A DNA stretch of 39,504 nt from an uncultured Candidatus Saccharibacteria bacterium (GCA_947166405.1 CAMVEA010000006.1:1-39504); one strand, 5' to 3'; positions 23,368 to 30,775 are shown, counted from the stretch's first letter. Notes: a model not told the origin generated them from the sequence alone. Numbers and translations are program-made.

Positions 23368-24040
23368 AATTATTGGAATAATCGCAATAGTTGGTGTCCT
23401 ATTCGCTGCCATCGTAGCCAGTATGAGCAGTAAGCCCACCAACGCCGAAATTGTCTGGGATGACAAAATGACTATCGGCAATATCGACGCCAAAAACTAC
23501 TTCATCATCTATTCCGATCTAGTCTGCCCTTATTGTGTAGCGTTCGAGAATGCCATTGTTGAGCACGAAGAAGAGTTTCAAAATTATATCAAAGAAAACG
23601 ACATCCTTGTCGAGATTCGTCTTTCTGATTTTCTCTATGAATTTGGTGAATCTCGCCCAATTAATTCACGCTATTCCGCCGTTGCTACCTATTGTGCCAA
23701 AGATGAAGGCAAATTCTGGGACTATTACAATAAAGCCATCTCAACAGTCTGGAATGACTTCTTTAAAAATGCCGGCAAAAGTGCCGTCAAGACTATGTCG
23801 ACTCTCGACAAATCCTACTGGATCAAAATCGGCGAAAAAGTCGGTCTTGGCGACTCTTTCAAATCATGCGTCGAGAACGATGACCCCATCGAAGAAATCC
23901 AGAAAAACGCCGCCAAATCAGCCAAGCTAGCAAACGGCATGCCATATTTCAAATTCAATAACTACACCAGCTCAGGCTTCGACCTCTCTTGGGGCTGGGA
24001 TTACGTCCAAATGTACTTCAAAGCCGGCCTAGATAGCTAA
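23351..24040 (+). CDS. Membrane-anchored DsbA-like thiol-disulfide oxidoreductase
   Basis: The start at 23351 follows AAGGAG at 4 nt; upstream in-frame codons belong to the overlap with the previous gene. The 229-residue product has a signal anchor (about 6-25) and a thioredoxin fold of the DsbA/Thioredoxin_4 type. The active site is CPYC (Cys59-Cys62 in SDLVCPYCVAFE), with a helical insert and a cis-proline loop in NGMPYFKF (about 199-206). Further cysteines occur in ATYCAKDE and KSCVEND. It should oxidise or isomerise secreted proteins such as the Cys-containing FISUMP proteins. It is coupled to the CPxC membrane protein. Confidence 0.88.
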   Translation: MKKTFRIIGIIAIVGVLFAAIVASMSSKPTNAEIVWDDKMTIGNIDAKNYFIIYSDLVCPYCVAFENAIVEHEEEFQNYIKENDILVEIRLSDFLYEFGESRPINSRYSAVATYCAKDEGKFWDYYNKAISTVWNDFFKNAGKSAVKTMSTLDKSYWIKIGEKVGLGDSFKSCVENDDPIEEIQKNAAKSAKLANGMPYFKFNNYTSSGFDLSWGWDYVQMYFKAGLDS

Positions 24041-24094
24041 CAGTACTTTCTCACTCCTCCAAACACCATCATCCCTGTTTTATTACGCTTATTC

Positions 24095-24123
24095 TTGACA
24101 TTTTTAACAAAGTATGCTATAAT
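24095..24123 (+). promoter_or_regulatory. Full-consensus promoter of gene 24168-24806
   Basis: TTGACA (24095-24100), 17 bp, TATAAT (24118-24123): both hexamers and spacing are perfect, with TATGC extension. High expression is expected. Confidence 0.88.
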
Positions 24124-24167
24124 GTTATTAATCTCACAGAGATGCACATTAAAAGGAGGAATCCCAA

Positions 24168-24806
24168 ATGAAAAAGACTGCTATCATGATTTTCCTGATG
24201 ATGCTGTTAAGCATTCCGACTTATGCCAGCGCCAGTACCGCGGACCTCTTCGGTCCGAACGACAACACCGACGCCGGAAACTACATCAATCTCGCCACTG
24301 ACACCAGCATCGACGACAACGGCATCAATGACGATGGTAGCACCGACATCATCGAACCCAACAATCAACCCAACGATACCGATGCCATCGACGACACCAC
24401 CGACATCAACGGCCAGCCCGACCCCTTCGACGATAGCCATAATCACATTCAAATTCAGGTGGCAGACGAACACCTAATAATAGTTGAAACCTGGACGAAA
24501 GATACCAACGCATATATCATTATCGCAGTTTACGATGAAAGCGGTAGGCAAATCGGCATCAACCTCACGCCTATTTCCACCATGGAAAAAGGTGGAAGAA
24601 ATAGCTATGCCACACCCGAGGTTACGCCCGCCAAAGCTTCAAGTATAAAAGTTATGCTGGTAAACGAAAGCTTCCAGCCACTCTGTGAGGCTACAACCTC
24701 AAAAATCGAACTGTTAGAAAACTACGAACTCGAGCCGTTCTACTGTGGCACTCCCGAGCTCGAGCAGGAGGCCGAACAAAGCCTCATCTCGGTCGAGGTC
24801 CATTAA
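24168..24806 (+). CDS. Secreted protein with Asp/Asn/Thr-rich N-terminus
   Basis: I do not recognise a family. The 212 residues start with a clear signal peptide (MKKTAIMIFLMMLLSIPTYA, cleavage likely after ASA near residue 23). A low-complexity Asp/Asn/Thr/Ile stretch (about 25-90) follows, then a compact beta-rich domain (IQIQVADEHLIIVETWTKD onward) with two cysteines (about Cys172 and Cys193). The acidic stretch could bind calcium, which is inference. It has a perfect promoter, an AAGGAGG site and a strong terminator, so it is a highly expressed single gene. It was probably exported by Sec and oxidised by the neighbouring DsbA-like protein. Confidence 0.8.
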   Translation: MKKTAIMIFLMMLLSIPTYASASTADLFGPNDNTDAGNYINLATDTSIDDNGINDDGSTDIIEPNNQPNDTDAIDDTTDINGQPDPFDDSHNHIQIQVADEHLIIVETWTKDTNAYIIIAVYDESGRQIGINLTPISTMEKGGRNSYATPEVTPAKASSIKVMLVNESFQPLCEATTSKIELLENYELEPFYCGTPELEQEAEQSLISVEVH

Positions 24807-24817
24807 GAATCCTCCTA

Positions 24818-24838
24818 AGCGCCCCCAGGGGCGCTTTT
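24818..24838 (+). terminator. Terminator of gene 24168-24806
   Basis: AGCGCCC pairs with GGGCGCT around a short CCAG loop, followed by TTTT. Confidence 0.85.
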
Positions 24839-24949
24839 CCCTTTTGTCTCGCTTTTTACCTTTATCCAACCAGCATAGCACTTCAATCCTAATAGCACAC
24901 AGCACCTAGCCCAACAATCAAAATACAACCATTCAGCCCGCAGCCACCC

Positions 24950-26134
24950 CTACTTCTCATTCCCCCATATCTTCTCGTCACGAATCGCATCCGGCAAATA
25001 ATTCTTATCGAGATGAAATCCCGCTTCCCATTTCTGCCCTTTGCCATACCCCAAATCCTTCATCAATTTAGTTGGCGCATTCCGAAGCCACACCGGCACC
25101 GGCTCACCTCGCGTCTTACGCGCCAAATCCAAAGCCTTATACCACGCATCCGTCGTCGCCCGTGACTTCTTCGACAACGCCAAAGCCACGCAGGTATGCG
25201 CCAACATCAATCCCGATTCTGGCATCCCAACCCGCTCCACCGCCTGAAAACACGCCGTTGCAAGCGACAATGCCCCGTTCCCAGCCAAGCCAATATCTTC
25301 CGAAGCAAATATCACCATTCTCCGTGCTATAAACTTCGGATCCTCCCCCGCCTCTACCATCCGCGCCAAATAATAAAGCGCCGCATCCACATCCGATCCC
25401 CGCATTGACTTTATAAATGCTGAAATCGTATCATAATGATTATCACCCTTCTTATCATAGCCAGGCAGCTTCCGCCCCGCCGCTTCTTCCACCACCTTCT
25501 CATCTACCTTCTCCGCTAGCGATAATGCTAACTCCAAATCCCCCAAAGCCGACCTCGCATCGCCCCCAGACAATTCCGCCAGCAATTCTATTGCCTTTTT
25601 GCTCACCCGCTTCCCTGCTACCTCTTCTTTAATCGCCCGCTTCAGCACTGTAATAATCGCATCCTTTGACAACGCCGACACCACCACAACTCGCGACCTC
25701 GAAAGCAGTGGCGATATTACCTCAAACGAAGGATTCTCCGTTGTCGCCCCAATCAACGTAATCAACCCCGACTCCACATGCGGCAAAAACGCATCCTGCT
25801 GCGCCTTATTGAATCGATGAATCTCATCCACAAACAACACCGTCCTAGTTCCCAAGTTCCAGTTCACTCTCGCACGCTCCACCACAGCTTCCACATCCTT
25901 CTTTCCCGCCGTCACAGCCGAAATCTCCACAAAATCAGCTTCAAACTCCTTCGCCATAATCCTAGCAAGCGTAGTCTTACCCGTCCCAGGCGGCCCCCAG
26001 AAAATCAGATTCACCGGCTCACCCTTCCGTACAATCTCCGTTAAAATCCTCCCCTCCCCAATAATCTCATCCTGCCCCACCACTTCCGATAGTTTTTGTG
26101 GGCGCATCCTTTCCGCCAATGGTACTCTATTCAT
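24950..26134 (-). CDS. rarA: Replication-associated recombination protein A (RarA/MgsA AAA+ ATPase)
   Basis: RarA is a clamp-loader-like AAA+ ATPase acting at stalled replication forks. The 394 residues begin PLAERMRPQKLSEVVGQDEI and contain Walker A GPPGTGKTT (about 47-55), Walker B LFVDEIHRFNKAQQDAFLP (about 99-117), sensor 1 GATTENPSF (about 128-136) and the C-terminal MgsA domain with KSMRGSDVDAALYYLARM and ASEDIGLA. Length is slightly short of the usual 420-440. A TATAAT ends 7 nt before the ATG, implying a leaderless mRNA. It is a single gene. Confidence 0.94.
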   Translation of the reverse strand: MNRVPLAERMRPQKLSEVVGQDEIIGEGRILTEIVRKGEPVNLIFWGPPGTGKTTLARIMAKEFEADFVEISAVTAGKKDVEAVVERARVNWNLGTRTVLFVDEIHRFNKAQQDAFLPHVESGLITLIGATTENPSFEVISPLLSRSRVVVVSALSKDAIITVLKRAIKEEVAGKRVSKKAIELLAELSGGDARSALGDLELALSLAEKVDEKVVEEAAGRKLPGYDKKGDNHYDTISAFIKSMRGSDVDAALYYLARMVEAGEDPKFIARRMVIFASEDIGLAGNGALSLATACFQAVERVGMPESGLMLAHTCVALALSKKSRATTDAWYKALDLARKTRGEPVPVWLRNAPTKLMKDLGYGKGQKWEAGFHLDKNYLPDAIRDEKIWGNEK

Positions 26135-26141
26135 ATCAATT

Positions 26142-26147
26142 ATTATA
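26142..26147 (-). promoter_or_regulatory. -10 box of rarA, leaderless start
   Basis: ATGGTATAAT ends 7 nt before the ATG at 26134. Confidence 0.65.
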
Positions 26148-26287
26148 CCATCTTTATCTTATTATACAAACATCGCTCGACATATCCATAATCTCCCCTT
26201 CCCCTATTTCATTTTTTCCATAAAAACTTTACATATTTCAACATATTATGGTAAAATAATAATAACATTAACAAAAGGAGTTATAAA

Positions 26288-26800
26288 ATGCTAAGCAACG
26301 CATTGCAAAATCTAACAAACTTTGCCGCCTATAATAATTCAAGTCTGTTTGACGATTCAGACTTCAATGAGTTCATGAGCGGACTCAACACAAGCAGTAG
26401 TAGTGCTGACATGATGGCCGGCTTCGGCATCTGGACTATTATCGCCCTAATCCTTGCAATCATTGGTGGTGTTTTAATTTATTTCCTCTTCGTCAACGCC
26501 AAGACTACCCCTAAAGGCAAATTCGCCAAATGGCTCAAAGATTTCCTTTCTTTCAAAATCATGTGGATAGAGCCAATCCTAAAAGTAATCTACTACATTA
26601 CCACCATTTATGTAGTCCTATTCTCGTTTAACTACTTAGGCATGATGGGTATGCTTGGAGGCACTGCTTTCCTTATGTTCTTACTTACTCTTGTCTTGGG
26701 ACCAATCCTGGTTCGCGTCGTCTACGAGTTCACCATGATGCTCATTATGATCTGGCGCAATACTCGCGATATCGCCGCAAACACCGAGAAGAAGAAATAA
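26288..26800 (+). CDS. Small membrane protein (DUF4282-like)
   Basis: The 170-residue protein has a polar N-terminus (about 1-45) and then three hydrophobic segments (about 47-68, 97-115 and 118-150). It ends VVYEFTMMLIMIWRNTRDIAANTEKKK, a layout resembling DUF4282 proteins, in which the last segment carries an R-xx-[YW]-E pattern. No enzymatic motif is seen. AAAGGAG stands 7 nt before the ATG and a TAAAAT box lies about 35 bp upstream. It has its own terminator. Function unknown. Confidence 0.75.
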   Translation: MLSNALQNLTNFAAYNNSSLFDDSDFNEFMSGLNTSSSSADMMAGFGIWTIIALILAIIGGVLIYFLFVNAKTTPKGKFAKWLKDFLSFKIMWIEPILKVIYYITTIYVVLFSFNYLGMMGMLGGTAFLMFLLTLVLGPILVRVVYEFTMMLIMIWRNTRDIAANTEKKK

Positions 26801-26812
26801 TACCATTACTAG

Positions 26813-26839
26813 AAAATCCCCTCTCTGAGGGGATTTTTT
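26813..26839 (+). terminator. Terminator of gene 26288-26800
   Basis: AATCCCCTC/GAGGGGATT around a 3-nt loop, followed by TTTTT. Confidence 0.88.
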
Positions 26840-26903
26840 AGAGTCTTTTGTAGGATAAACGAACATATGAAAATTACTTCTTAACCCGCTTTATCTTATA
26901 TGC

Positions 26904-27002
26904 TTATAGATATTGTTTTGGTGGCATATAATCAAGTGGCCTCATAGGGCGATTATTGGTTCTATCTTGATGTCTTTTTAGTCGTCTTTTGAAGTTTTTA
27001 AA
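26904..27002 (-). pseudogene. C-terminal scrap of a DDE transposase/integrase
   Basis: Only 32 codons and a TAA stop remain. They read FKNFKRRLKRHQDRTNNR then PMRPLDYMPPKQYL, the pattern (basic helix, N-x-RP, L-x-Y-x-x-P) that closes integrase-core transposases of the IS3/IS481/IS30 type. There is no start codon or catalytic core. Its upstream end runs directly into the tRNA-tail repeat at 27001-27035. It marks past insertion activity at the left edge of the toxin genes. Confidence 0.6.
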
Positions 27003-27035
27003 TGCGAGCGCAAGCGAAGCATCAAGTTCTGGTGG
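27001..27035. repeat. Distant copy of the tRNA-Phe tail repeat
   Basis: 35 bp match 29057-29091 with one mismatch (AATGCGAGCGCAAGCGAAGC then ATCAAGTTCTGGTGG). The match ends inside the copy of the tRNA 3' end, after CTGGTGG. Together with the copies beside tRNA-Phe it flanks the toxin genes. Confidence 0.85.
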
Positions 27036-27038
27036 TGG

Positions 27039-27062
27039 GGGCGAATTGTCCAGACATTAACA
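27039..27062. repeat. Direct repeat flanking the CdiA_C-like gene, left copy
   Basis: GGGCGAATTGTCCAGACATT onward matches 27622-27645 over 24 bp with three mismatches; weaker similarity continues to ACTAATCGA-type sequence. A shorter match, GGTATTAACA, recurs at about 28866. These words mark the borders of each toxin module. Confidence 0.6.
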
Positions 27063-27168
27063 ATCTATAAAGAAGAAAGTAGGATTAAATTAATCGAATA
27101 CTACAAAAAGAAGCTCCTGCGGTAGGAGCATACTGCCCCGTGCAAGAACTTCATTACATATAATTTTA

Positions 27169-27567
27169 TCAAACTAATGATTTAATGTCAATAATTTGAC
27201 CGCGTTTTGTAATAAAAATAAGTTCGCCAATTTGTTTTTGTTCCTTGGCTTTTTTGGTTAAAAACCGTCGAAGATTATCATCTCGCATATTTTTTATTCT
27301 AGATGAATCAAAGATGATATTTTTAGATTGTTTTAGTCCACGCTTAATATTGCGTTCTAATTTATCTGGTTTATTAGTAAAGGGAGATTTCATTTCATAT
27401 TCAACGCCATCTAGTAAAACATCGGCGGTACTTATATTTGATTCTGGTAAAAATTCGATATTGTGTCCAGCCATTGCTAGAATACTAGCAATACGAAGCT
27501 CATGTGGCCATGGCTTACGACCACCTGGGATTATAATTCTGCCTCGCTTTATATTTTTGCTGTTCAT
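27169..27567 (-). CDS. CdiA C-terminal tRNase-like nuclease domain, stand-alone
   Basis: The 132 residues match in order the pattern of the CdiA_C tRNase family known from contact-dependent inhibition toxins: HELRIASILAMAGHNIEFLPE (22-42), ADVLLDGVEYEMKSP (48-62) with Asp49, Glu58 and Lys60 as likely active-site residues, NIKRGLKQSKNIIFD (73-87), and a closing strand FITKRGQIIDI. No delivery domain or signal peptide is attached and no immunity gene lies beside it on the same strand. It may be a cytoplasmic nuclease, a silenced cargo or a defence effector. A TAAAAT box ends 7 nt before the ATG. Confidence 0.7.
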   Translation of the reverse strand: MNSKNIKRGRIIIPGGRKPWPHELRIASILAMAGHNIEFLPESNISTADVLLDGVEYEMKSPFTNKPDKLERNIKRGLKQSKNIIFDSSRIKNMRDDNLRRFLTKKAKEQKQIGELIFITKRGQIIDIKSLV

Positions 27568-27574
27568 CCTCTAT

Positions 27575-27580
27575 ATTTTA
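27575..27580 (-). promoter_or_regulatory. -10 box of the CdiA_C-like gene, leaderless start
   Basis: TAAAAT ends 7 nt before the ATG at 27567. Confidence 0.5.
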
Positions 27581-27621
27581 TCACAGAGGTCGTACCTTGT
27601 CGATACTGGTAAATGAGGGGA

Positions 27622-27645
27622 GGGCGAATTGTTCAGGTATTAACA
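27622..27645. repeat. Direct repeat flanking the CdiA_C-like gene, right copy
   Basis: Partner of 27039-27062. It lies about 50 bp upstream of the promoter of the next gene. Confidence 0.6.
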
Positions 27646-27689
27646 CTATATAATCAAAGTATGCGAGCAAAACTAATCGATGAATATGC

Positions 27690-27695
27690 TATAAT
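27690..27695 (+). promoter_or_regulatory. -10 box of the putative toxin/immunity operon, leaderless start
   Basis: TATGCTATAAT ends exactly 6 nt before the ATG at 27702. Confidence 0.65.
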
Positions 27696-27701
27696 TAAAG
27701 T

Positions 27702-28592
27702 ATGAGGAGTATGGAACGTTCGCATAGTCGTGGGATAGATCAGGCTCATGTGGCAGATGATCGCAATAACATTGAAACTCGCAAGCATGGTAGCGGAACC
27801 ACTTGGGACGATTTGATAAACGTACCTTTCGATGGTAACCGGAGCAATAGTTCAATGATCTCAAAAAATGCAGTGAGCGATGTAAAAGCAATGAAAGCCT
27901 TAATTGACAGTTTGCCGACTGATGTAGATGATGAAATTGAACAGGCCGCTACTGCTGCAAAAGCGGAGCAACAAATGCAAACAGCCACAGTTGCTGACGC
28001 ACGCGAACAAGTTCTAAATGCTTATTCTGGCGATCGTGGAGCGGAAAAGGCCTCTGAGGCTGATCGTGTAGCCGCCCTTGAAAGAGTTGATCGGCTACGC
28101 CTACCTGACAATGAACTAATTGAGTTGACCGCCGAGTGGGGTGACGTAGAGATAAACCAAGAGACCTTAAGAGAGGCAACTGAAAAAAATGGAAACCCAA
28201 ACGTACATGGCAAAGGGCTGTTCTTTGGTAGTGGTAATTTGCCGATGAGCGATGATAGTGTCTATCGTCACGTAGGGTCATCTGCGGTTGTTGACCCGAT
28301 GATCCAAGGGTTTGTAAGGAATAAGCGTGAGGCTGCCGACGCTTTAGATATACCGGGTAAGCGTGGTTTTGGTACAGAGGGTGCCGGAGTATATTGGTAC
28401 GATGGTGACAGTGAAAAACGCGAAAAAGCCGACTTGGTTATTCAAGCGAGTAAGGCTGCTGCTGAAAGAGGGTACGTCACAAAAGATGACGTTCAAGGTA
28501 TTTGGGTTACTGATAAAAACACAGGGCAACCAGTAAATCTTATAGACGGACAAGACCATACTGGTTTAGAAATGGCAGATCATAAACAATAA
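27702..28592 (+). CDS. Putative polymorphic-toxin-like protein, 296 aa
   Basis: No family is recognised with confidence. The N-terminal half is charged and helical (Ala/Glu/Asp-rich, about 60-150) without a signal peptide. The C-terminal half (about 165-285) looks like a compact enzyme domain: GKGLFFGSG, DDSVYRHVGSSAVVD, KRGFGTEGAGVYWYDGD, DLVIQASKAAAERGYV and QGIWVTDKNTGQPV. The R-H-V, G-x-G-V-Y-W and following segments recall ADP-ribosyltransferase toxins, but the catalytic Glu is not certain. A small gene with immunity-like features follows after 21 bp with a GAGGAGG site, the usual toxin-immunity order. Leaderless start at 27702. Confidence 0.6.
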   Translation: MRSMERSHSRGIDQAHVADDRNNIETRKHGSGTTWDDLINVPFDGNRSNSSMISKNAVSDVKAMKALIDSLPTDVDDEIEQAATAAKAEQQMQTATVADAREQVLNAYSGDRGAEKASEADRVAALERVDRLRLPDNELIELTAEWGDVEINQETLREATEKNGNPNVHGKGLFFGSGNLPMSDDSVYRHVGSSAVVDPMIQGFVRNKREAADALDIPGKRGFGTEGAGVYWYDGDSEKREKADLVIQASKAAAERGYVTKDDVQGIWVTDKNTGQPVNLIDGQDHTGLEMADHKQ

Positions 28593-28613
28593 TAAAAGAG
28601 GAGGCTTAATAAC

Positions 28614-28865
28614 ATGGAATTAAACTTTAACGTAGCAAAAGACATGGCGACAGAGTACGCCAAAAAGTTTAACAAGCAGATCGTTGGCGCTAAAGAGAAC
28701 GCAGAGTACTGGTTTTTTGAGGCCGACAACGATGAGCACCCTATTGACGATGGTGCTGGCTCTTGCCATATTAGCAAAAAAGACGGATCGCTTAGACAAT
28801 TTAATCTGATCGATATGGAGTTTAATTCAAATTTTAGCCAAACTGCTGTAAATATTAATAATTAA
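28614..28865 (+). CDS. Putative immunity protein, 83 aa
   Basis: The small acidic protein reads AEYWFFEADNDEHP then GSCHISKKDGSLRQFNLI. This is the layout of YrhB/Imm35-like immunity proteins (aromatic strand, Gly turn, xIxKxDGxxxxF hairpin), though the match is by eye only. It follows the putative toxin by 21 bp, with GAGGAGG 9 nt before the ATG, and is surely co-transcribed. It would bind and block the preceding protein. Alternative: an unrelated small orphan. Confidence 0.6.
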   Translation: MELNFNVAKDMATEYAKKFNKQIVGAKENAEYWFFEADNDEHPIDDGAGSCHISKKDGSLRQFNLIDMEFNSNFSQTAVNINN

Positions 28866-28982
28866 GGTATTAACAGACAAATTAATAGGGGTAGAACGGC
28901 AGTTTTTGCCCCATTTTTTATGTAAAATTGACATAAAATAACATACTAAGACCAGCAGGGTACTTAACAGAAAAATACTACT

Positions 28983-29005
28983 AAAAAATCGGCTAAAATG
29001 CCGAG
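28983..29005 (-). terminator. Terminator of the tRNA-Phe transcript
   Basis: TCGGC/GCCGA stem with ATTTTA-type loop followed by TTTTTT on the minus strand. It lies beyond the two 68-bp tail repeats, so these are part of the primary transcript. Confidence 0.75.
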
Positions 29006-29015
29006 TTTTATAAAA

Positions 29016-29151
29016 TCTGGTGGCGCCGTTTACGAAGTACGGTGTTACGCTTTTTGAATGCGAGCGAAAGCGAAGCATCAAGTTCTGGTGGCGCCGTTTA
29101 CGAAGTACGGTGTTACTTTTTTTGAACGCGAGCGCAAGCGAAGCGTCAGGT
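29016..29151 (-). repeat. Two tandem 68-bp repeats carrying the tRNA-Phe 3' end
   Basis: The 13-bp word TCTGGTGGCGCCG, which is the 3' end of tRNA-Phe with CCA read on the plus strand, occurs at 29016, 29084 and 29152, exactly 68 bp apart. Between copies lie a small hairpin (CCGT...ACGG), a T-run and GCGAGCGAAAGCGAAGC. The units are transcribed with the tRNA up to the terminator at 28983-29005. The arrangement is like the rtT repeats behind E. coli tyrT. Confidence 0.88.
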
Positions 29152-29153
29152 TC

Positions 29154-29229
29154 TGGTGGCGCCGACTGGACTTGAACCAGTGACACAAGGCTCTTCAGGC
29201 CTCTGCTCTACCAACTGAGCTACAGCGCC
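29154..29229 (-). tRNA. tRNA-Phe (GAA), CCA encoded
   Basis: The cloverleaf is complete on the minus strand: acceptor GGCGCTG/CGGCGCC, D-arm GCTC/GAGC, anticodon loop CTGAAGA (anticodon GAA), T-arm ACTGG TTCAAGT CCAGT, discriminator A and encoded CCA (29154-29156). The TATAAT box at 29238-29243 implies a 5' leader of only about 2 nt. Downstream are two tandem repeats of its 3' end. Confidence 0.96.
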
Positions 29230-29237
29230 ATATTGTT

Positions 29238-29243
29238 ATTATA
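29238..29243 (-). promoter_or_regulatory. -10 box of tRNA-Phe
   Basis: TATGATATAAT ends 8 nt before the mature tRNA 5' end, so almost no 5' leader would be made. Confidence 0.7.
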
Positions 29244-29264
29244 TCATAGGTCACTATTTTTTGG

Positions 29265-29334
29265 AATAGCAAGCTATAATAGCAAGCTATCAAACTTGTT
29301 TTTTCATAGGTTTTTTCATAGGTTTTTTCATAGT
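29265..29334. repeat. Short tandem repeats upstream of tRNA-Phe
   Basis: Two 12-bp units of ATAGCAAGCTAT type (29265-29290) are followed by three 12-bp units of TTTTTTCATAGG (about 29299-29334). The rest of 29230-29432 shows no gene. Confidence 0.75.
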
Positions 29335-29432
29335 TTCTTGATTATATCTCTAACTCATCACGATCAACTCACTCCAAATAGCACAATCGGCAAAACCTAC
29401 ACCCCACAGCTCACTATTAATATAAAAGCCCT

Positions 29433-29759
29433 CTAGTCAATCATCGTTTCCACATTATTGAACCCATTCCTAATCAGCTTCAGGTCAGGGAGAGATACTC
29501 TACTGGTCGTATGATACGCCAAGCAAAGCTCACAATAATAAACCCTCTGTTTATTCGACACAAATCTAGTCGCTTTTTCCGCCTTTTCCTTCGTTTCGTA
29601 ACAATATTTCTCCTTACAACATCCCCAACAATAATGACGATTATCTGCATTTGCCGAAACCATATGAATCTTACTCGTATCAATACCGTTGACCTCTAAT
29701 GCTTTAATGGTTTTCTTCAACCTCTGTTTTTTATCAAATTGTTTTCTTTTCCAACCCAT
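29433..29759 (-). CDS. Small zinc-ribbon protein, 108 aa
   Basis: The start at 29759 (MGWKRKQFDKKQRL) is preferred over the upstream in-frame ATG at 29792, which overlaps the previous gene; GGAG lies 8 nt before it. Two Cys clusters, YCWGCCKEKYC (about 44-54) and YYCELCLAYH (about 75-84), could form one zinc ribbon. The N-terminus is strongly basic. It follows the XRE regulator at 29765-30775 by 5 bp and is co-transcribed. A nucleic-acid-binding role is likely; no family is named. Confidence 0.7.
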   Translation of the reverse strand: MGWKRKQFDKKQRLKKTIKALEVNGIDTSKIHMVSANADNRHYCWGCCKEKYCYETKEKAEKATRFVSNKQRVYYCELCLAYHTTSRVSLPDLKLIRNGFNNVETMID

Positions 29760-29764
29760 AATCA

Positions 29765-30775
29765 CTACTCCCCATCTTTTAATTTGCTCCAATCAAAATT
29801 CTCTGCAGAATAGCTATACTCGAACTCACAGTAGCATTCATCAAAACCCACTATATCAAAACAACTCGGCTTTTTCCTACTCAGTACGTCGTATGTTTTA
29901 CCGATATCTGTACCATACGCCAAGATATCTTGCTCCTGCGAAGAATCCATAGCGCCGTACAATACATGATATTTTGACAAAGTCTTGTTATTCTTAATAT
30001 ATTGCTCGATTTCATCAGGTGCAGTTCCACCCTCCTTATCATAAATCTCACGTCTCAAATCAATTACGCTTTGAAATCTTGAAGTATTCGTAGAAAAACT
30101 AATCAATATCTCACTCATTGCATTCTTGAAATGCTCCAGTTCCCCCTTCTTCAAGAATACATCAACTCCATCATATAATTCGCCATCTGGATAATAGATA
30201 TCACATCTCGTCACACAAAACCCTCGTTCAATCAACTCAAGCGCTATCACAATCAAATCAACTCGGTCAACTCGTACATAATCTCTTACCAAATCACTCG
30301 CACAAAACGACACTTTCCCCTCTTTAATTTTCTGATTCAAGAAATCATCAGGATGCTTTTCAAGCCATTCTCTTTCACTTTTTTCTTCATCCGGATGAGA
30401 CGCTTTCTTGCTATTGATGGTGTAAATCTTTTTCGAGTATAGCTCGAGGATATCAACTTTAAACAGCTTCGCCATATCCTCTATCTGCCATCCATCTGGA
30501 CAACTTTTGCTATTTTCCCAATTCGAAATCGTGGTACGATCCACCCTTAGCAAGTCCGCCAGCTTCTCCTGACTTAACCCATTCTGTGCACGATAAAAGG
30601 CAATATTACTACCAATTCCACGCACCCTAGTCTCCGAAAGGCTAAAATCATTATCAATTTTATAGTGCTCTTTATCAGCAAGAGCTATCAGTTTAGCAAT
30701 ATCCAACGAAGCCTTATCATCTGATTTAGAATCGTGAATATTCTCAACATTATTATCATTATTATTCTGATTCAT
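29765..30775 (-). CDS. XRE-family HTH protein with a large uncharacterised C-terminal domain
   Basis: The 336-residue protein has an Asn/Asp-rich start and a Cro/CI-type helix-turn-helix at about 55-112 (IAFYRAQNGLSQEKLADLLRV then DRTTISNWENSK). About 220 residues without a recognised family follow, containing several acidic and aromatic motifs such as DECYCEFEYSYSAENFDW at the end. It may be a regulator sensing a ligand or protease through its C-terminal part, or a phage-derived repressor. AGGAG stands 4 nt before the ATG. It is first in a two-gene operon with a zinc-ribbon protein, between tRNA-Phe and tRNA-Lys. Confidence 0.8.
   Translation of the reverse strand: MNQNNNDNNVENIHDSKSDDKASLDIAKLIALADKEHYKIDNDFSLSETRVRGIGSNIAFYRAQNGLSQEKLADLLRVDRTTISNWENSKSCPDGWQIEDMAKLFKVDILELYSKKIYTINSKKASHPDEEKSEREWLEKHPDDFLNQKIKEGKVSFCASDLVRDYVRVDRVDLIVIALELIERGFCVTRCDIYYPDGELYDGVDVFLKKGELEHFKNAMSEILISFSTNTSRFQSVIDLRREIYDKEGGTAPDEIEQYIKNNKTLSKYHVLYGAMDSSQEQDILAYGTDIGKTYDVLSRKKPSCFDIVGFDECYCEFEYSYSAENFDWSKLKDGE

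Noticed and set aside
29265-29334. Short direct repeats as a CRISPR array
   Set aside because: 12-bp units are contiguous with no spacers and there are no cas genes.
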